A stretch of DNA of 64,000 nt, taken from Mageeibacillus sp. UBA4314 (GTDB lineage: Bacteria; Bacillota; Clostridia; Saccharofermentanales; Saccharofermentanaceae). Shown here piece after piece: positions 16,000-25,566 of this stretch. The notes under the pieces are model-generated. The model was not told the DNA's origin and searched no databases. It saw nothing but the letters and a program-made list of their open reading frames with translations. Where the stretch lies: the NCBI GenBank assembly GCA_002394605.1, contig DGUI01000048.1, positions 3,817 through 67,816 of the forward strand, written 5' to 3'. A program made the translations under genes and the position numbers. The first letter of the stretch is position 1, and each line of letters starts with the position of its first letter.

Positions 16000-18620
16000 A
16001 CCTCTATCTTACTTCCTATCTGATCCTTCCCGATCGTATCTTTATTCTCACTTATCGTGATGCCGTCAACCACGATCTTGGCGACCTTATTTCCGTCGCC
16101 TGTCTTGATGTATGTCAGATCGACGGGCTTGCCGTTGAATTCGAAAGTAACGCCTGCTTTGTTGTCGCTGTCGAACTGGTCAGGCAGGAGCTGAGGCTCG
16201 AACCTCATTCCGCCGAAGTCGCCCTTGACGCCGTACATTTCGGTGAGGACTGTGAGCATGAGCCAGCTTGCTGCTCCCGTCAGATAGTGGTAGACGCCCC
16301 GTCCCTTGGGATCGAAGTATTCCGGAACGCCTGGGAAGATCTTGCTGGAGTCGAAGTCAGTCGCATGTCTGTAGAGCGAGCCGATGACCTTCCATCCTGC
16401 TTCGGAGAATCCTCTTGAATAGAGTGCGTTGCCGAACATGACTGCCATGTGCGAGAATACTGCACCGTTCTCCTTCTGACCGTAAGCAAATCCGAACATC
16501 CTTCCCATGTCAGTCTTGATCTCGTGGAAGTCAGTGTTGAGCTTGTAGCCGCCTAAGGATGCATCGTAGAGATAGTGGTCGGCAGATTTTATGATCTCCC
16601 TGACCATGTCCCCGGAAGCGATGCCTGACATAACGGTGAATACTTCGCTCGTGAGCATCATCTTCTTATCACCCTCGAGCTTCCTGCCGTTATCGTCATA
16701 GTAACCGTTAAATCTCGAATAACCGTCGCTGTCTGTGAACCACTCGTTGCTCCTTATGTGCTCTGAGATGCTGTCGGCTTTTGCCTCAAGATCTGCTGCG
16801 ATGGTCCCGATATCGATATCAGTCTTGCCCGATGTAAATCCTGAGCTGACCTTTGCGCAGTAATCGTTGAGTTTGTTTTCCGTGCCCAGGAGCATTGAGA
16901 TCTCTGAAGCGAGCGATACGGATGTCTTGCCATTCTCCTTGCCGTACCTGCGGAGGATCGCTGCAAGCTTCCTGTAATTTGCTGCATAGGCTGCTGTGAA
17001 AGCAACGCTCTCGCCACGCTTTGAACCCATATCAAGAGCATCGTTCCAGTCAGCGCCGCGAAGGAGCATGGAACCGTGTTCTCCGATGTCGAAGAACGCT
17101 GCCAGGTTCTGCAGGAGCAGGTGTTCTAATACTGTGCCTGAAGAAGGCGCGACGTTGCTCATGTCACTATCAGCGAGCGAATTGCCGCGCATGATCTGCC
17201 TGTCGATAAAATAAGGTGCAGTCTCATCGAGGATAGCCAGGTCGCCTGTCTGCCTGATATAAAGATCCATCGTCATGAACGGCCACATCGCGTGATCCAT
17301 CCAGACTCTCGTGATGCCGTTACGGTCAGCGATGAATTCGCCTCTTCCCGAACCGATGATCGTGGCATTCGTTCCGTCCGTCCTGACACCGCCGAAATTA
17401 TCGATCAGCATCTGCCTTACGTCCGACGGATCCATGATGATCAGCGCCAGACAGTCCTGCCACAGGTCACGCCAGCCTCTGCCGCCCTTGCCGTAGTCAT
17501 GGTGGGGGAGGAACGAGCATCCGTAGATCCTTCTGAGCATCGGCTGGACAGCTACCCAGTACATCCAGTTGTCAAAGTCCTTATCGCCTGATCTGAAGCG
17601 GATGTTATTCTTCGCGATCCAGTATTTCCTGTTCTCTTCAAGACCTTCGTTGAAGTATTCAACGTCAAGGTACTTGCTGATCTTAGCTTCAAGCTTTGCC
17701 GCTTCTCCTGCGATCTCTTCTTCTGTATCGGAGGGCTTGGCGGCCGGGCTTATGGCAAGGACCATTACATATGAGATGCTCTTGCCGGGTTCTAATGTAA
17801 CCTCTGCAAAGCGTGCGGCGCCCATGGCCTCAAAACCGTCAGCGCGGTCACCTGGCCTTGATGCGGGAGCGCCCGTTACGGGGAATCTCGGATTATCGAA
17901 AGAACCGCCCTCACCGATAAAGTCTTCTGCAACGGGACAGAATGATGCAGGGGCCTCATTGCCTTCGCCGCATGCAAAGAATCCGTAGAGCATCTTATTG
18001 CGCTTATGACCTCTCTCATCGAAAGTAAGAGTCGGGTCATCGACGATACCGTTCTTCGTAACGATCATCCTTCCGAGCATGGAAGATACGTTGCGGTGGT
18101 CCCTGATGTTATCAGCTGATCTGCCGTAGATCGGGACAGCAGCAGTAGGTGTGAAAGTGATGGGAGATCCACCTTCATTCGTGATGGTGATCTTTGTAAG
18201 TTCCACCTGGTCATCAGTATTGACGGGTACATATGATGTGGCGCATGTCTTAAGCGATGTGCCGTAGATCCTTCGCTCTACGGAGTGCCACAGAAGTCCT
18301 GCAGTAAGGGTCACCTCATCCCGGAGTTCGGTGAACTTGCGTGATTCCTGGAGTGCGGATGCACCGGTAGCAGATACGAGTGCGCCGTCATCGGTGAGGA
18401 GCCAGAAGTTCCTCGTTGATCTGTTGTTATGAAGATTATCGGAGGATACAGGTTCAAGTATGAAGGTATTCTGGCCCGTCTTGAGGTCACCGCCCAGAGA
18501 AGGGGTGATGGCACCCATCATGCCGCTTGAAGCGCCGATCGGGAAATAAAGATAACTGTACTTATCGGGATCAGAGAGTCTGAAAGTGCCATTGTTGTCC
18601 AGAAAAGTAAAACCTGCCAT
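15987..18620 (-). CDS. GH94 family glycoside phosphorylase
   Basis: GH94 enzymes cleave beta-glucosides with inorganic phosphate to give alpha-glucose 1-phosphate, saving ATP during cellobiose or beta-glucan use. The N-terminal beta-sandwich (about 1-290) begins with the FRL.DP...YLYFP sequence seen in the family; the (alpha/alpha)6 catalytic domain follows with GGRGWRDLWQD, where Asp389 is the expected proton donor, and a C-terminal beta domain ends the protein. At 877 residues it is longer than cellobiose phosphorylase (about 810), so laminaribiose, cellobionate or another acceptor is possible; substrate is not decided. The start has GGGAGGA eight bases upstream. It could use products of the GH9 cellulase at 29880, but is not in that operon. 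Confidence 0.85.
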   Translation of the reverse strand: MAGFTFLDNNGTFRLSDPDKYSYLYFPIGASSGMMGAITPSLGGDLKTGQNTFILEPVSSDNLHNNRSTRNFWLLTDDGALVSATGASALQESRKFTELRDEVTLTAGLLWHSVERRIYGTSLKTCATSYVPVNTDDQVELTKITITNEGGSPITFTPTAAVPIYGRSADNIRDHRNVSSMLGRMIVTKNGIVDDPTLTFDERGHKRNKMLYGFFACGEGNEAPASFCPVAEDFIGEGGSFDNPRFPVTGAPASRPGDRADGFEAMGAARFAEVTLEPGKSISYVMVLAISPAAKPSDTEEEIAGEAAKLEAKISKYLDVEYFNEGLEENRKYWIAKNNIRFRSGDKDFDNWMYWVAVQPMLRRIYGCSFLPHHDYGKGGRGWRDLWQDCLALIIMDPSDVRQMLIDNFGGVRTDGTNATIIGSGRGEFIADRNGITRVWMDHAMWPFMTMDLYIRQTGDLAILDETAPYFIDRQIMRGNSLADSDMSNVAPSSGTVLEHLLLQNLAAFFDIGEHGSMLLRGADWNDALDMGSKRGESVAFTAAYAANYRKLAAILRRYGKENGKTSVSLASEISMLLGTENKLNDYCAKVSSGFTSGKTDIDIGTIAADLEAKADSISEHIRSNEWFTDSDGYSRFNGYYDDNGRKLEGDKKMMLTSEVFTVMSGIASGDMVREIIKSADHYLYDASLGGYKLNTDFHEIKTDMGRMFGFAYGQKENGAVFSHMAVMFGNALYSRGFSEAGWKVIGSLYRHATDFDSSKIFPGVPEYFDPKGRGVYHYLTGAASWLMLTVLTEMYGVKGDFGGMRFEPQLLPDQFDSDNKAGVTFEFNGKPVDLTYIKTGDGNKVAKIVVDGITISENKDTIGKDQIGSKIEVYLS

Positions 18621-18691
18621 AAAGATGTCCTCCCGTCGTCAAGGATAATATGGTTACATTCTAACACATCAGACGCTGATTAAGAATCAAT

Positions 18692-18728
18692 AAAGGCCGC
18701 AGGGGAGAAGATCCCTTAAGCGGCCTTT
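18692..18728. terminator. Strong stem-loop between two divergent genes
   Basis: AAAGGCCGC pairs with GCGGCCTTT, with an inner AGGG/CCCT extension. Both strands have T-containing tails (TTTGTTGATTT and TTTATTGATTC), so it looks like a bidirectional terminator although no gene ends here. A second small inverted repeat (GTTAGC...GCTAAC, 18774-18790) lies beside it. Confidence 0.5.
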
Positions 18729-18813
18729 GTTGATTTGTTTTGGCTCATGTTTTTTTAAGAAGGCACGCCGTTGTTAGCAGCGGCTAACTGAAATTATAGC
18801 AGACATTTAGATT

Positions 18814-18842
18814 TTGTCAAATGCGAGTTTCGATATTATAAT
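18814..18842 (+). promoter_or_regulatory. Near-consensus promoter with start point at the ATG
   Basis: TTGTCA (18814-18819), 17-base spacer, TATAAT (18837-18842). The expected transcription start, 6-8 bases after the -10, coincides with the ATG at 18849, so the message would have no 5' leader. Confidence 0.75.
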
Positions 18843-18848
18843 ATTGTC

Positions 18849-20045
18849 ATGGCTAATGTTATCGACTATCTTAACTGGCGCGGGGATATCCCCTTTGACC
18901 GCGATCCTCTCAATAAGATCGATGCGGTGATATTTGCGTGCCTGTCTTATGTTAATTTCGGGGGAGTTGTCCCTGAAGACGGCATGATCTCGATCAGGGA
19001 CGCATGTGACCGCTTCATGGAACTCCATACTGAGGAGGAACTCAAGGCGGATAAGTCGTTCTTCAGTTCTGCTCCGGATCTTCTCAAGACTGTGGCAGCC
19101 ACAGAGAGATTCGGACATCTTATGCTGTCGGATTATGCGGATCATACTGACATTGAGGATATGGTCCAGTTTGCGGCAGTTACTATACATCTGTCACCGG
19201 ATGAACTGTTCATATCCTTCAGAGGCACTGATGATACGATCGTCGGCTGGAAGGAGGATTTCTATCTGAGCTATATGACTGTCTCCGCTGAGAAGGAATC
19301 GATCGAGTATCTGGACATGATCGCATCCAAGTATGACAGCTGGGTGATCATGGGCGGTCATTCCAAGGGTGGACACCTGTCGATCTATTCGGCGTCCAGG
19401 ACCTCTGATGAGACGAGGAGCAGGATAGTGGGGATATATGATTTCGACGGGCCGGGATTTAAGACCGAGATGAAGGAGTCAAGGCGGTTCCGCGTCGTTG
19501 AATCCAGGATAGTAAGGGTCATCCCCGAGAATTCCATAATCGGAAGGCTCCTGCTCGGCACGACGGATCCGATAATAGTCGCGAGCACCCAGAAGGGCGT
19601 GATGCAGCATGATCCCCTGAGCTGGGAGATAATGGGTAAGGAATTCGTAACTCTTGAGAAGAATACGGTCGCGAGCGATGTTTTTGATATGACGCTTACG
19701 ACCTGGATAGATAACCTGGAGCCGGATGCGAAGAAGCAGTTCATCGACGATGTTTTTTCTGTCCTTGAGGCGTCAGGTGAGACGAACATAAGCGCAGTTG
19801 CTTCGTGCGGATTAGGCGGCGTCAAGAAGATGCTCGCCAGGATCAAGACGATAGACAAAGGATCGCGTGAACAGGTCAAGCTCCTCATGAGGATCTTCAT
19901 AGATAACTGGGGAGTGGTCTGGGCATCATACAGGCAGAGGCAGGCAGCATTGGGCAAGTCCGGATCGAAGATATCTTTTGTGAAGATGATTACATCCGGA
20001 GGCGGGAATGACCCGGCGGAGGTGCGAACAAATGAGAGTATTTGA
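18849..20045 (+). CDS. Mbeg1-like alpha/beta hydrolase (DUF2974)
   Basis: A lipase-like hydrolase family of unknown substrate found widely in Clostridia and other Firmicutes. The conserved N-terminus (NVIDYLNWRGDIPF) begins immediately after the ATG and fixes the start despite the absence of a ribosome site. FISFRGTDD marks the oxyanion-side strand, and GGHSKGGH is the nucleophile elbow with Ser172. No signal peptide or membrane helix is visible. Its 3' end overlaps the start of the FIST-GGDEF gene by 14 bases, and the ABC exporter genes follow, so it heads a four-gene operon. Linking it to cyclic-di-GMP signalling or to export is an inference from gene order only. Confidence 0.85.
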   Translation: MANVIDYLNWRGDIPFDRDPLNKIDAVIFACLSYVNFGGVVPEDGMISIRDACDRFMELHTEEELKADKSFFSSAPDLLKTVAATERFGHLMLSDYADHTDIEDMVQFAAVTIHLSPDELFISFRGTDDTIVGWKEDFYLSYMTVSAEKESIEYLDMIASKYDSWVIMGGHSKGGHLSIYSASRTSDETRSRIVGIYDFDGPGFKTEMKESRRFRVVESRIVRVIPENSIIGRLLLGTTDPIIVASTQKGVMQHDPLSWEIMGKEFVTLEKNTVASDVFDMTLTTWIDNLEPDAKKQFIDDVFSVLEASGETNISAVASCGLGGVKKMLARIKTIDKGSREQVKLLMRIFIDNWGVVWASYRQRQAALGKSGSKISFVKMITSGGGNDPAEVRTNESI

Positions 20046-21858
20046 GTATGTTTTCAAAGACAGTGCCGAATTCAGATCAGAGGTTGGGCTGCTCAAGGAG
20101 TGGTGTAACCAGCATCATGTGTCGAATGTGCTGTTCCATATCTATTCGACCACGAACGATGATCCCGCGATCGGCACGGTCATCCAGACTATATCATCTG
20201 TTATCCCGAGAGCGCTCTATGTAGGGTGCAGCACCAGCGGCAATATCATCGGAGGTGAGCTGTCTGGCCCCGGCGTCGCTGTAACGGCGACGGTATTTGA
20301 AGATGATGATACTACGGTGGAGATCCACCAGTATTCCTTTACCGAAGAGAACGAGGCGGACATGATCTCCAAGATCGTGGATATCGTCAACTACAATGAC
20401 AGTATCAAGGCAATAGAGTTCCTGGTAACGATCGAGGAACTGTCGATGACCAAGCTCTGTGAAGGCCTGTCAAGGATAAGGCATGAAGTTAACATTTTCG
20501 GAGGCGGAGCGCTTAACGAAGATATGGATGAGCATAAGGTATGCGTATTTTCCAAGGTCGGGGATATAACGGGGCACTCGATAGTGTTCATCCTGTATGG
20601 CGGCAGGAACCTCCATTCCGATGCGTTCTACATTGAAGGATGGAACCCGCTGGGCCACAAACTGAAGATAACAAGGTCGGTCAAGAACCGTCTGTATGAG
20701 CTTGACGGGGCGCCGGCATATGATACGTATTACAACTATCTGAGCATAAAGAATGATGAGAATTTCTTTATCAATTCTCTGGGCTTCCCGCTCATGATGG
20801 ATATCAACGGAGTTAAGATCCTAAGGGCACCCACGGCATGTAATGATGACGGGTCCCTGCAGATGACGGCCGATGTTATCGAGAATGCATCCGTAAACCT
20901 GTCATATGGCGATCCGTGGACGATCCTGCGGAGTGTCAATGAATCCGGACTTCGTGTCCAGGACTTCGGTCCGCAGTCCGTAAGGATCTTCTCTTGTGCT
21001 GCAAGGCGCGCTTTCTGGGACAGTTCGTCCAAGGAGACCAAGGCATTCACATCGGTCGCTCCGACCACAGGCCTTTATACTTCCGGTGAATTCGTCAGGA
21101 CGGGCGACTTCATCAACCAGCATAACGTTACCATGGTCATAGCGCTAATGAGGGAAGGTGATGTCATAAGGGATCCGGACAGGCTGTTCCATATGGAGGA
21201 TTCCACTCTTCTGTCCGGACAGGTGTCGATGGTCAACAGGCTTGCCAATTTCCTTGACAAAGCAACGAAGGAACTTGAGGAAGCCAATAACAGGCTGACC
21301 ATAATGGCTGTTGTTGACGGTCTGTCCAAGTTCTTCAACAGAACGGAGATCCAGAGGAAGATATCCAACGAGGTCATGGGAGCGGTGTCTTCAGGCAACG
21401 ATGATAACCTGCCAAGCCTTATAATGATCGATATCGATAACTTCAAGTCAGTCAATGACTGTTGTGGTCACAGCGAAGGTGACAAGGTCATAAGAGGGCT
21501 TGCGTCAATGGTGAAGGATGTCCTGAGGAAGCGTGCACCGGGAGGTGACAGGCGTAAATGGGACAGCAGGGATATAATAGACGGGTATGCCGACTTAGGT
21601 CCCAGTGCAGGAAGATGGGGCGGAGAGGAGTTCATGATACTCCTTCCCAAGACTGATCTGTCCAAGGCCGTTGAGATCGCAGAGATCATGAGACTCGAAT
21701 TTAATAAGATCAACTTCCCGCAGGCAGGGCATCAGACGATCAGTCTCGGTGTCGCCAGAGCCGTCCGCGGAGAGAATGTTGACGCATTCTGCGCACGTGT
21801 GGATTCTGCTCTGTACGAGGCAAAGAAGTCCGGTAAGAACCGGGTAGTAACGAAGTAA
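20032..21858 (+). CDS. FIST sensor - GGDEF diguanylate cyclase
   Basis: The N-terminal 400 residues match the FIST_N and FIST_C sensory domains (ALYVGCSTSGNI near residue 65; small-ligand binding is proposed for the family). A short coiled-coil (about 405-430) leads to a GGDEF domain: IDIDNFKSVNDCCGHSEGD is the metal- and substrate-binding segment and GGEEF (530-534) is the active-site loop, so synthesis of cyclic di-GMP is expected. Between the metal-binding part and GGEEF there is an unusual insertion rich in Arg/Gly/Asp (RAPGGDRRKW...), and no RxxD inhibitory site is visible at the normal place. Start chosen at the ATG with GGAGG nine bases before; an in-frame ATG at 20008 is rejected. 608 residues, apparently cytoplasmic. 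Confidence 0.88.
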   Translation: MRVFEYVFKDSAEFRSEVGLLKEWCNQHHVSNVLFHIYSTTNDDPAIGTVIQTISSVIPRALYVGCSTSGNIIGGELSGPGVAVTATVFEDDDTTVEIHQYSFTEENEADMISKIVDIVNYNDSIKAIEFLVTIEELSMTKLCEGLSRIRHEVNIFGGGALNEDMDEHKVCVFSKVGDITGHSIVFILYGGRNLHSDAFYIEGWNPLGHKLKITRSVKNRLYELDGAPAYDTYYNYLSIKNDENFFINSLGFPLMMDINGVKILRAPTACNDDGSLQMTADVIENASVNLSYGDPWTILRSVNESGLRVQDFGPQSVRIFSCAARRAFWDSSSKETKAFTSVAPTTGLYTSGEFVRTGDFINQHNVTMVIALMREGDVIRDPDRLFHMEDSTLLSGQVSMVNRLANFLDKATKELEEANNRLTIMAVVDGLSKFFNRTEIQRKISNEVMGAVSSGNDDNLPSLIMIDIDNFKSVNDCCGHSEGDKVIRGLASMVKDVLRKRAPGGDRRKWDSRDIIDGYADLGPSAGRWGGEEFMILLPKTDLSKAVEIAEIMRLEFNKINFPQAGHQTISLGVARAVRGENVDAFCARVDSALYEAKKSGKNRVVTK

Positions 21859-21873
21859 GGACAAAGAACAAAG

Positions 21874-23619
21874 ATGGGAAACGTATTAAGATTACTGCGT
21901 TATACAAAGGGCTATGTCAAAGCAACCGTGTTAACGCTGATATTCATAATAGGAGAAGTGGCGCTCGAGGTAGTAATACCTCTGATAACATCAAATCTTG
22001 TAGGTGTAATACAGACAGACCTTAACATCAAGTCGATAATAATGTACGGGATCGCCATGGTATTTGCCGCGGTCGCTTCGCTCATGTGCGGAGCCACGGC
22101 AGGAATAGAATGTTCCAGGGCGTCAGCAGGATTTGCCAAGAACCTGAGACAGGCGATGTTCAGTAAGGTGCAGGATTTCTCGTTCGGGAATATCGATAAA
22201 TTCTCAACATCATCACTCGTTACGAGGATGACAACGGATGTCACCAATGTCCAGAATGCATATATGATGACGATAAGGACTGCCGTAAGGGCACCACTCA
22301 TGCTCATACTGACTATTATCACGGCTTTCATGATGGGCGGCAAGCTTGCCATTACTTTCGTGATCGTCATACCTGTACTCGTCTTCGGACTTATCATGAT
22401 CGGCAAGATCGCGATGCCGGCTTTCCGTGCCGTATTCAGGAAGTACGACAAGCTCAACGAATCTGTTGAGGAAGATGTAAGAGGCATAAGAGTCGTCAAG
22501 GGATTTGCAAGGGAAGAGTATGAGAAGTCCAAGTTCAATGCGGCTTCAGACGACATCAGAGTTGATTTCACAAAGGCTGAGAGAGTAGTAGGTCTTAACA
22601 TGCCTCTCATGCAGCTCTGCATCTACTTCAATTCGATATTTATCCTCTATGTCGGTTCCAAGCTCGTCATCGAATCCCGAGGCGAGTCGATCAATGTCGG
22701 TCAGTTATCGGCACTGCTTACTTACGGGATGATGATCCTGATGTCACTTCTCATGCTGTCGATGATCTTCATCATGCTTACGATGTCAGTCGAGTCTGTC
22801 AAGAGGATCGCGGAAGTGCTCGCAGAGAAGCCTGATATCACAAATCCCGCTGAACCTGTCTATGAGATCAGTGACGGAAGCGTGGACTTTGAGAACGTAT
22901 CGTTCAAGTATTCTGAAGATGCCGTAGAGAATGCCCTCACGGGGATCGATCTGCATATCAGGTCAGGAATGACCGTAGGCATACTCGGAGGAACGGGTTC
23001 AGGCAAGACTTCGCTCATCCAGCTCATATCAAGGCTCTATGATGCCAGCGAAGGCTGCGTTAAGGTCGGCGGGATCGATGTCAGGGAATATGATCTGACT
23101 TCGCTCAGGGATTCCGTCTCTGTAGTGCTCCAGAAGAATGTCCTGTTCTCCGGAACGATCAAGGAGAACCTCATGTGGGGCAACAAGGAAGCTACGGACA
23201 GCGAGATCGAGGAGGCTGCAAAGCTGGCGCAGGCATACGATTTTGTAATGTCTTTCCCTGACGGATTTGATTCCAGGATCGAGCAGGGAGGAACGAATGT
23301 ATCAGGCGGTCAGAAGCAGCGTCTGTGCATAGCCAGAGCGCTTCTCAAGAAGCCGAAGATACTCATCCTTGATGATTCCACGTCAGCTGTTGATACGAGG
23401 ACTGATGCTCTGATCCGCAAGGGATTCAGGGAGTATATACCGGAGACGACAAAGATAATCATCGCGCAGCGTGTGGCATCCGTTATGGATTCCGACATGA
23501 TCGTTATCATCGATAACGGTAGGATCGCTGCTACCGGTACTCACGATGAGCTGATCAAGACGAGCGACATCTACCGCGAGATCTATGAACAGCAGATCGG
23601 AGGTGATGACAATGAGTGA
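21874..23619 (+). CDS. ABC exporter subunit with degenerate ATP site
   Basis: Type IV (type I exporter) half-transporter with six membrane helices (residues 1-310) and one nucleotide-binding domain. Walker A is GGTGSGKT (about 371-378) and the signature is SGGQ (about 476), but the residue after Walker B is Asp501 instead of the catalytic Glu (ILDDSTSAVD) and the switch His is Gln532 (IIAQRVAS). Such a pair of changes is known for the non-hydrolysing site of heterodimeric exporters (LmrCD, BmrCD, TM287/288 type). The following gene supplies a canonical partner and overlaps it by eight bases. Substrate unknown; drugs, lipids or peptides are possible. Starts 15 bases after the FIST-GGDEF gene. 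Confidence 0.92.
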   Translation: MGNVLRLLRYTKGYVKATVLTLIFIIGEVALEVVIPLITSNLVGVIQTDLNIKSIIMYGIAMVFAAVASLMCGATAGIECSRASAGFAKNLRQAMFSKVQDFSFGNIDKFSTSSLVTRMTTDVTNVQNAYMMTIRTAVRAPLMLILTIITAFMMGGKLAITFVIVIPVLVFGLIMIGKIAMPAFRAVFRKYDKLNESVEEDVRGIRVVKGFAREEYEKSKFNAASDDIRVDFTKAERVVGLNMPLMQLCIYFNSIFILYVGSKLVIESRGESINVGQLSALLTYGMMILMSLLMLSMIFIMLTMSVESVKRIAEVLAEKPDITNPAEPVYEISDGSVDFENVSFKYSEDAVENALTGIDLHIRSGMTVGILGGTGSGKTSLIQLISRLYDASEGCVKVGGIDVREYDLTSLRDSVSVVLQKNVLFSGTIKENLMWGNKEATDSEIEEAAKLAQAYDFVMSFPDGFDSRIEQGGTNVSGGQKQRLCIARALLKKPKILILDDSTSAVDTRTDALIRKGFREYIPETTKIIIAQRVASVMDSDMIVIIDNGRIAATGTHDELIKTSDIYREIYEQQIGGDDNE

Positions 23620-25543
23620 AAACAGAAGGCGCAGAGGCGCTGCATCATTCTCTGATCTGAAGAATTCCACGGGCAGCATCAAGAGGACTCTGGGCGAGTA
23701 CAAGAGGTGTTTCCCCAAGCTCATGCCCCTGTCATTCATAGTCATCGCATTGGCGGCACTGCCGAATGACTTATCGCCGCTCATCATGCAGAAGATATAT
23801 AAGATCATCGACGACCTATTCAAGGATGGTGACTGGGTTGCGGCAAAGGAACAGGTGCTGCCGCATGTCATCGTCCTCATCTGCCTTTATGCATTCGGCA
23901 TCATCATGGCGCTTTTGCAGTCGCAGATGCTGGCCTTCATGACGCAGAGATTCCTCGATCATATGAGGACGAGCATGTTCAGTAAGATGCAGAGCCTGCC
24001 GATAAGCTATTTCGATACGCACAAACACGGCTACATCATGAGCCATTATACGAACGACATCGATACTTTAAGACAGCTCGTATCCCAGGCTCTCCCGAGT
24101 ATCATCACGGCAGGTCTTACGGTCATCATAACGTTCTGCCTTATGCTGTGGTTCAGTATCTGGATGACCCTGGTCGTTATCTTCGGCATGGTGCTGATGT
24201 TCCTCATCACGGGCAAGGTCGGAGCGGGCTCTGCGAAATATTTCGTAAGGCAGCAGAACGCTGTTGCCGCAACCGAAGGCTACATTCAGGAGATGATGAA
24301 CGGTCAGAAAGTCATAAAGGTTTTTAATCACGAGAATGACAGCAAGGAAGCTTTCGACAAGCTCAATGAAGAACTCTACCAGGATGCTGCAAAGGCCAAC
24401 GCATATGCAAACATACTGGCACCGATCATCAACAACATCGGTAATATCATGTATGTACTGATCGCGGTAGTCGGCGGCGTGCTCGTGTTCTACAATGCAC
24501 CGAGCCTGTCGATATCAGGCGTGGTCTTTGACGTCAGCATCGTGGCTTCGTTCCTTAACATGTCCAAGAAGTTCATGGCTAACTTAAACCAGCTGACGAT
24601 GCAGATGAATGCGATCGTCATGGCAGGTGCCGGTGCCACGCGTGTATTCGGACTTATGGATTCCGAGCCTGAGAAGGATGACGGTTATGTCACGCTCGTC
24701 AACTGCACAACGGATAAGGACGGCAATATCATCGAGGCGGATCATCATACAGGTCAGTGGGCATGGAAGCATCCTCACAAGGCGGAAGGGACGATCACAT
24801 ACCAGAAGCTCGAAGGTGATGTACTGCTCGACATGGTCGATTTCTCATATGTTCCGGGCAAGCAGGTCCTCACTGACATATGCGTATTTGCAAAGCCCGG
24901 TCAGAAGGTAGCATTTGTCGGTGCGACAGGTGCCGGCAAGACGACCATTACTAACCTCATAAACCGTTTCTACGATATCGAGGACGGTAAGATTAGGTAT
25001 GACGGCATCAACGTCAACAAGATAAAGAAGAGTGATCTGCGCAGGTCGTTGGGACTTGTTCTGCAGGAGACTAACCTGTTCACCGGAACGGTAATGGATA
25101 ACATCAGATACGGTAAGCTCGATGCCACCGATGAAGAGTGTATCAAGGCTGCACAACTGTCAGGCGCTGACGGATTCATCACACGTCTGCCTGAAGGGTA
25201 TGACACCATGATCGAGAATAACGGAGCTAATCTCTCGCAAGGCCAGAGACAGCTCATAGCGATCGCCAGGGCGGCTGTTGCCGATCCTCCGGTAATGATA
25301 CTCGACGAGGCGACATCTTCGATCGATACGAGGACTGAGGCAATCGTAGCGCGCGGTATGGATAAGCTAATGGAAGGCAGGACGGTATTCGTCATCGCGC
25401 ACAGATTATCGACAGTACGCAATTCCGATGTCATCATGGTATTGGACCACGGCAGGATCATTGAGCGCGGTTCTCATGAACAGCTGATCGCCGAGAAGGG
25501 TACATACTATAATCTCTATACGGGAGCTTTTGAACTTGAGTGA
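23612..25543 (+). CDS. ABC exporter subunit with canonical ATP site
   Basis: Partner of the preceding half-transporter. Six membrane helices are followed by a family-typical extra segment (about 350-410, with TTDKDGNIIEADH) and an ATPase domain with Walker A GATGAGKT, signature LSQGQRQ, Walker B ILDEATSSID with catalytic Glu and switch His in IAHRLST. The 643-residue form starts at the ATG eight bases after GGAGG; an upstream in-frame ATG at 23585 lies inside the preceding gene. Together the two proteins should form one asymmetric exporter. Last gene of the operon that begins at 18849. Confidence 0.93.
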   Translation: MSENRRRRGAASFSDLKNSTGSIKRTLGEYKRCFPKLMPLSFIVIALAALPNDLSPLIMQKIYKIIDDLFKDGDWVAAKEQVLPHVIVLICLYAFGIIMALLQSQMLAFMTQRFLDHMRTSMFSKMQSLPISYFDTHKHGYIMSHYTNDIDTLRQLVSQALPSIITAGLTVIITFCLMLWFSIWMTLVVIFGMVLMFLITGKVGAGSAKYFVRQQNAVAATEGYIQEMMNGQKVIKVFNHENDSKEAFDKLNEELYQDAAKANAYANILAPIINNIGNIMYVLIAVVGGVLVFYNAPSLSISGVVFDVSIVASFLNMSKKFMANLNQLTMQMNAIVMAGAGATRVFGLMDSEPEKDDGYVTLVNCTTDKDGNIIEADHHTGQWAWKHPHKAEGTITYQKLEGDVLLDMVDFSYVPGKQVLTDICVFAKPGQKVAFVGATGAGKTTITNLINRFYDIEDGKIRYDGINVNKIKKSDLRRSLGLVLQETNLFTGTVMDNIRYGKLDATDEECIKAAQLSGADGFITRLPEGYDTMIENNGANLSQGQRQLIAIARAAVADPPVMILDEATSSIDTRTEAIVARGMDKLMEGRTVFVIAHRLSTVRNSDVIMVLDHGRIIERGSHEQLIAEKGTYYNLYTGAFELE

Positions 25544-25566
25544 TGATACTTTGGATCCACCACTTC

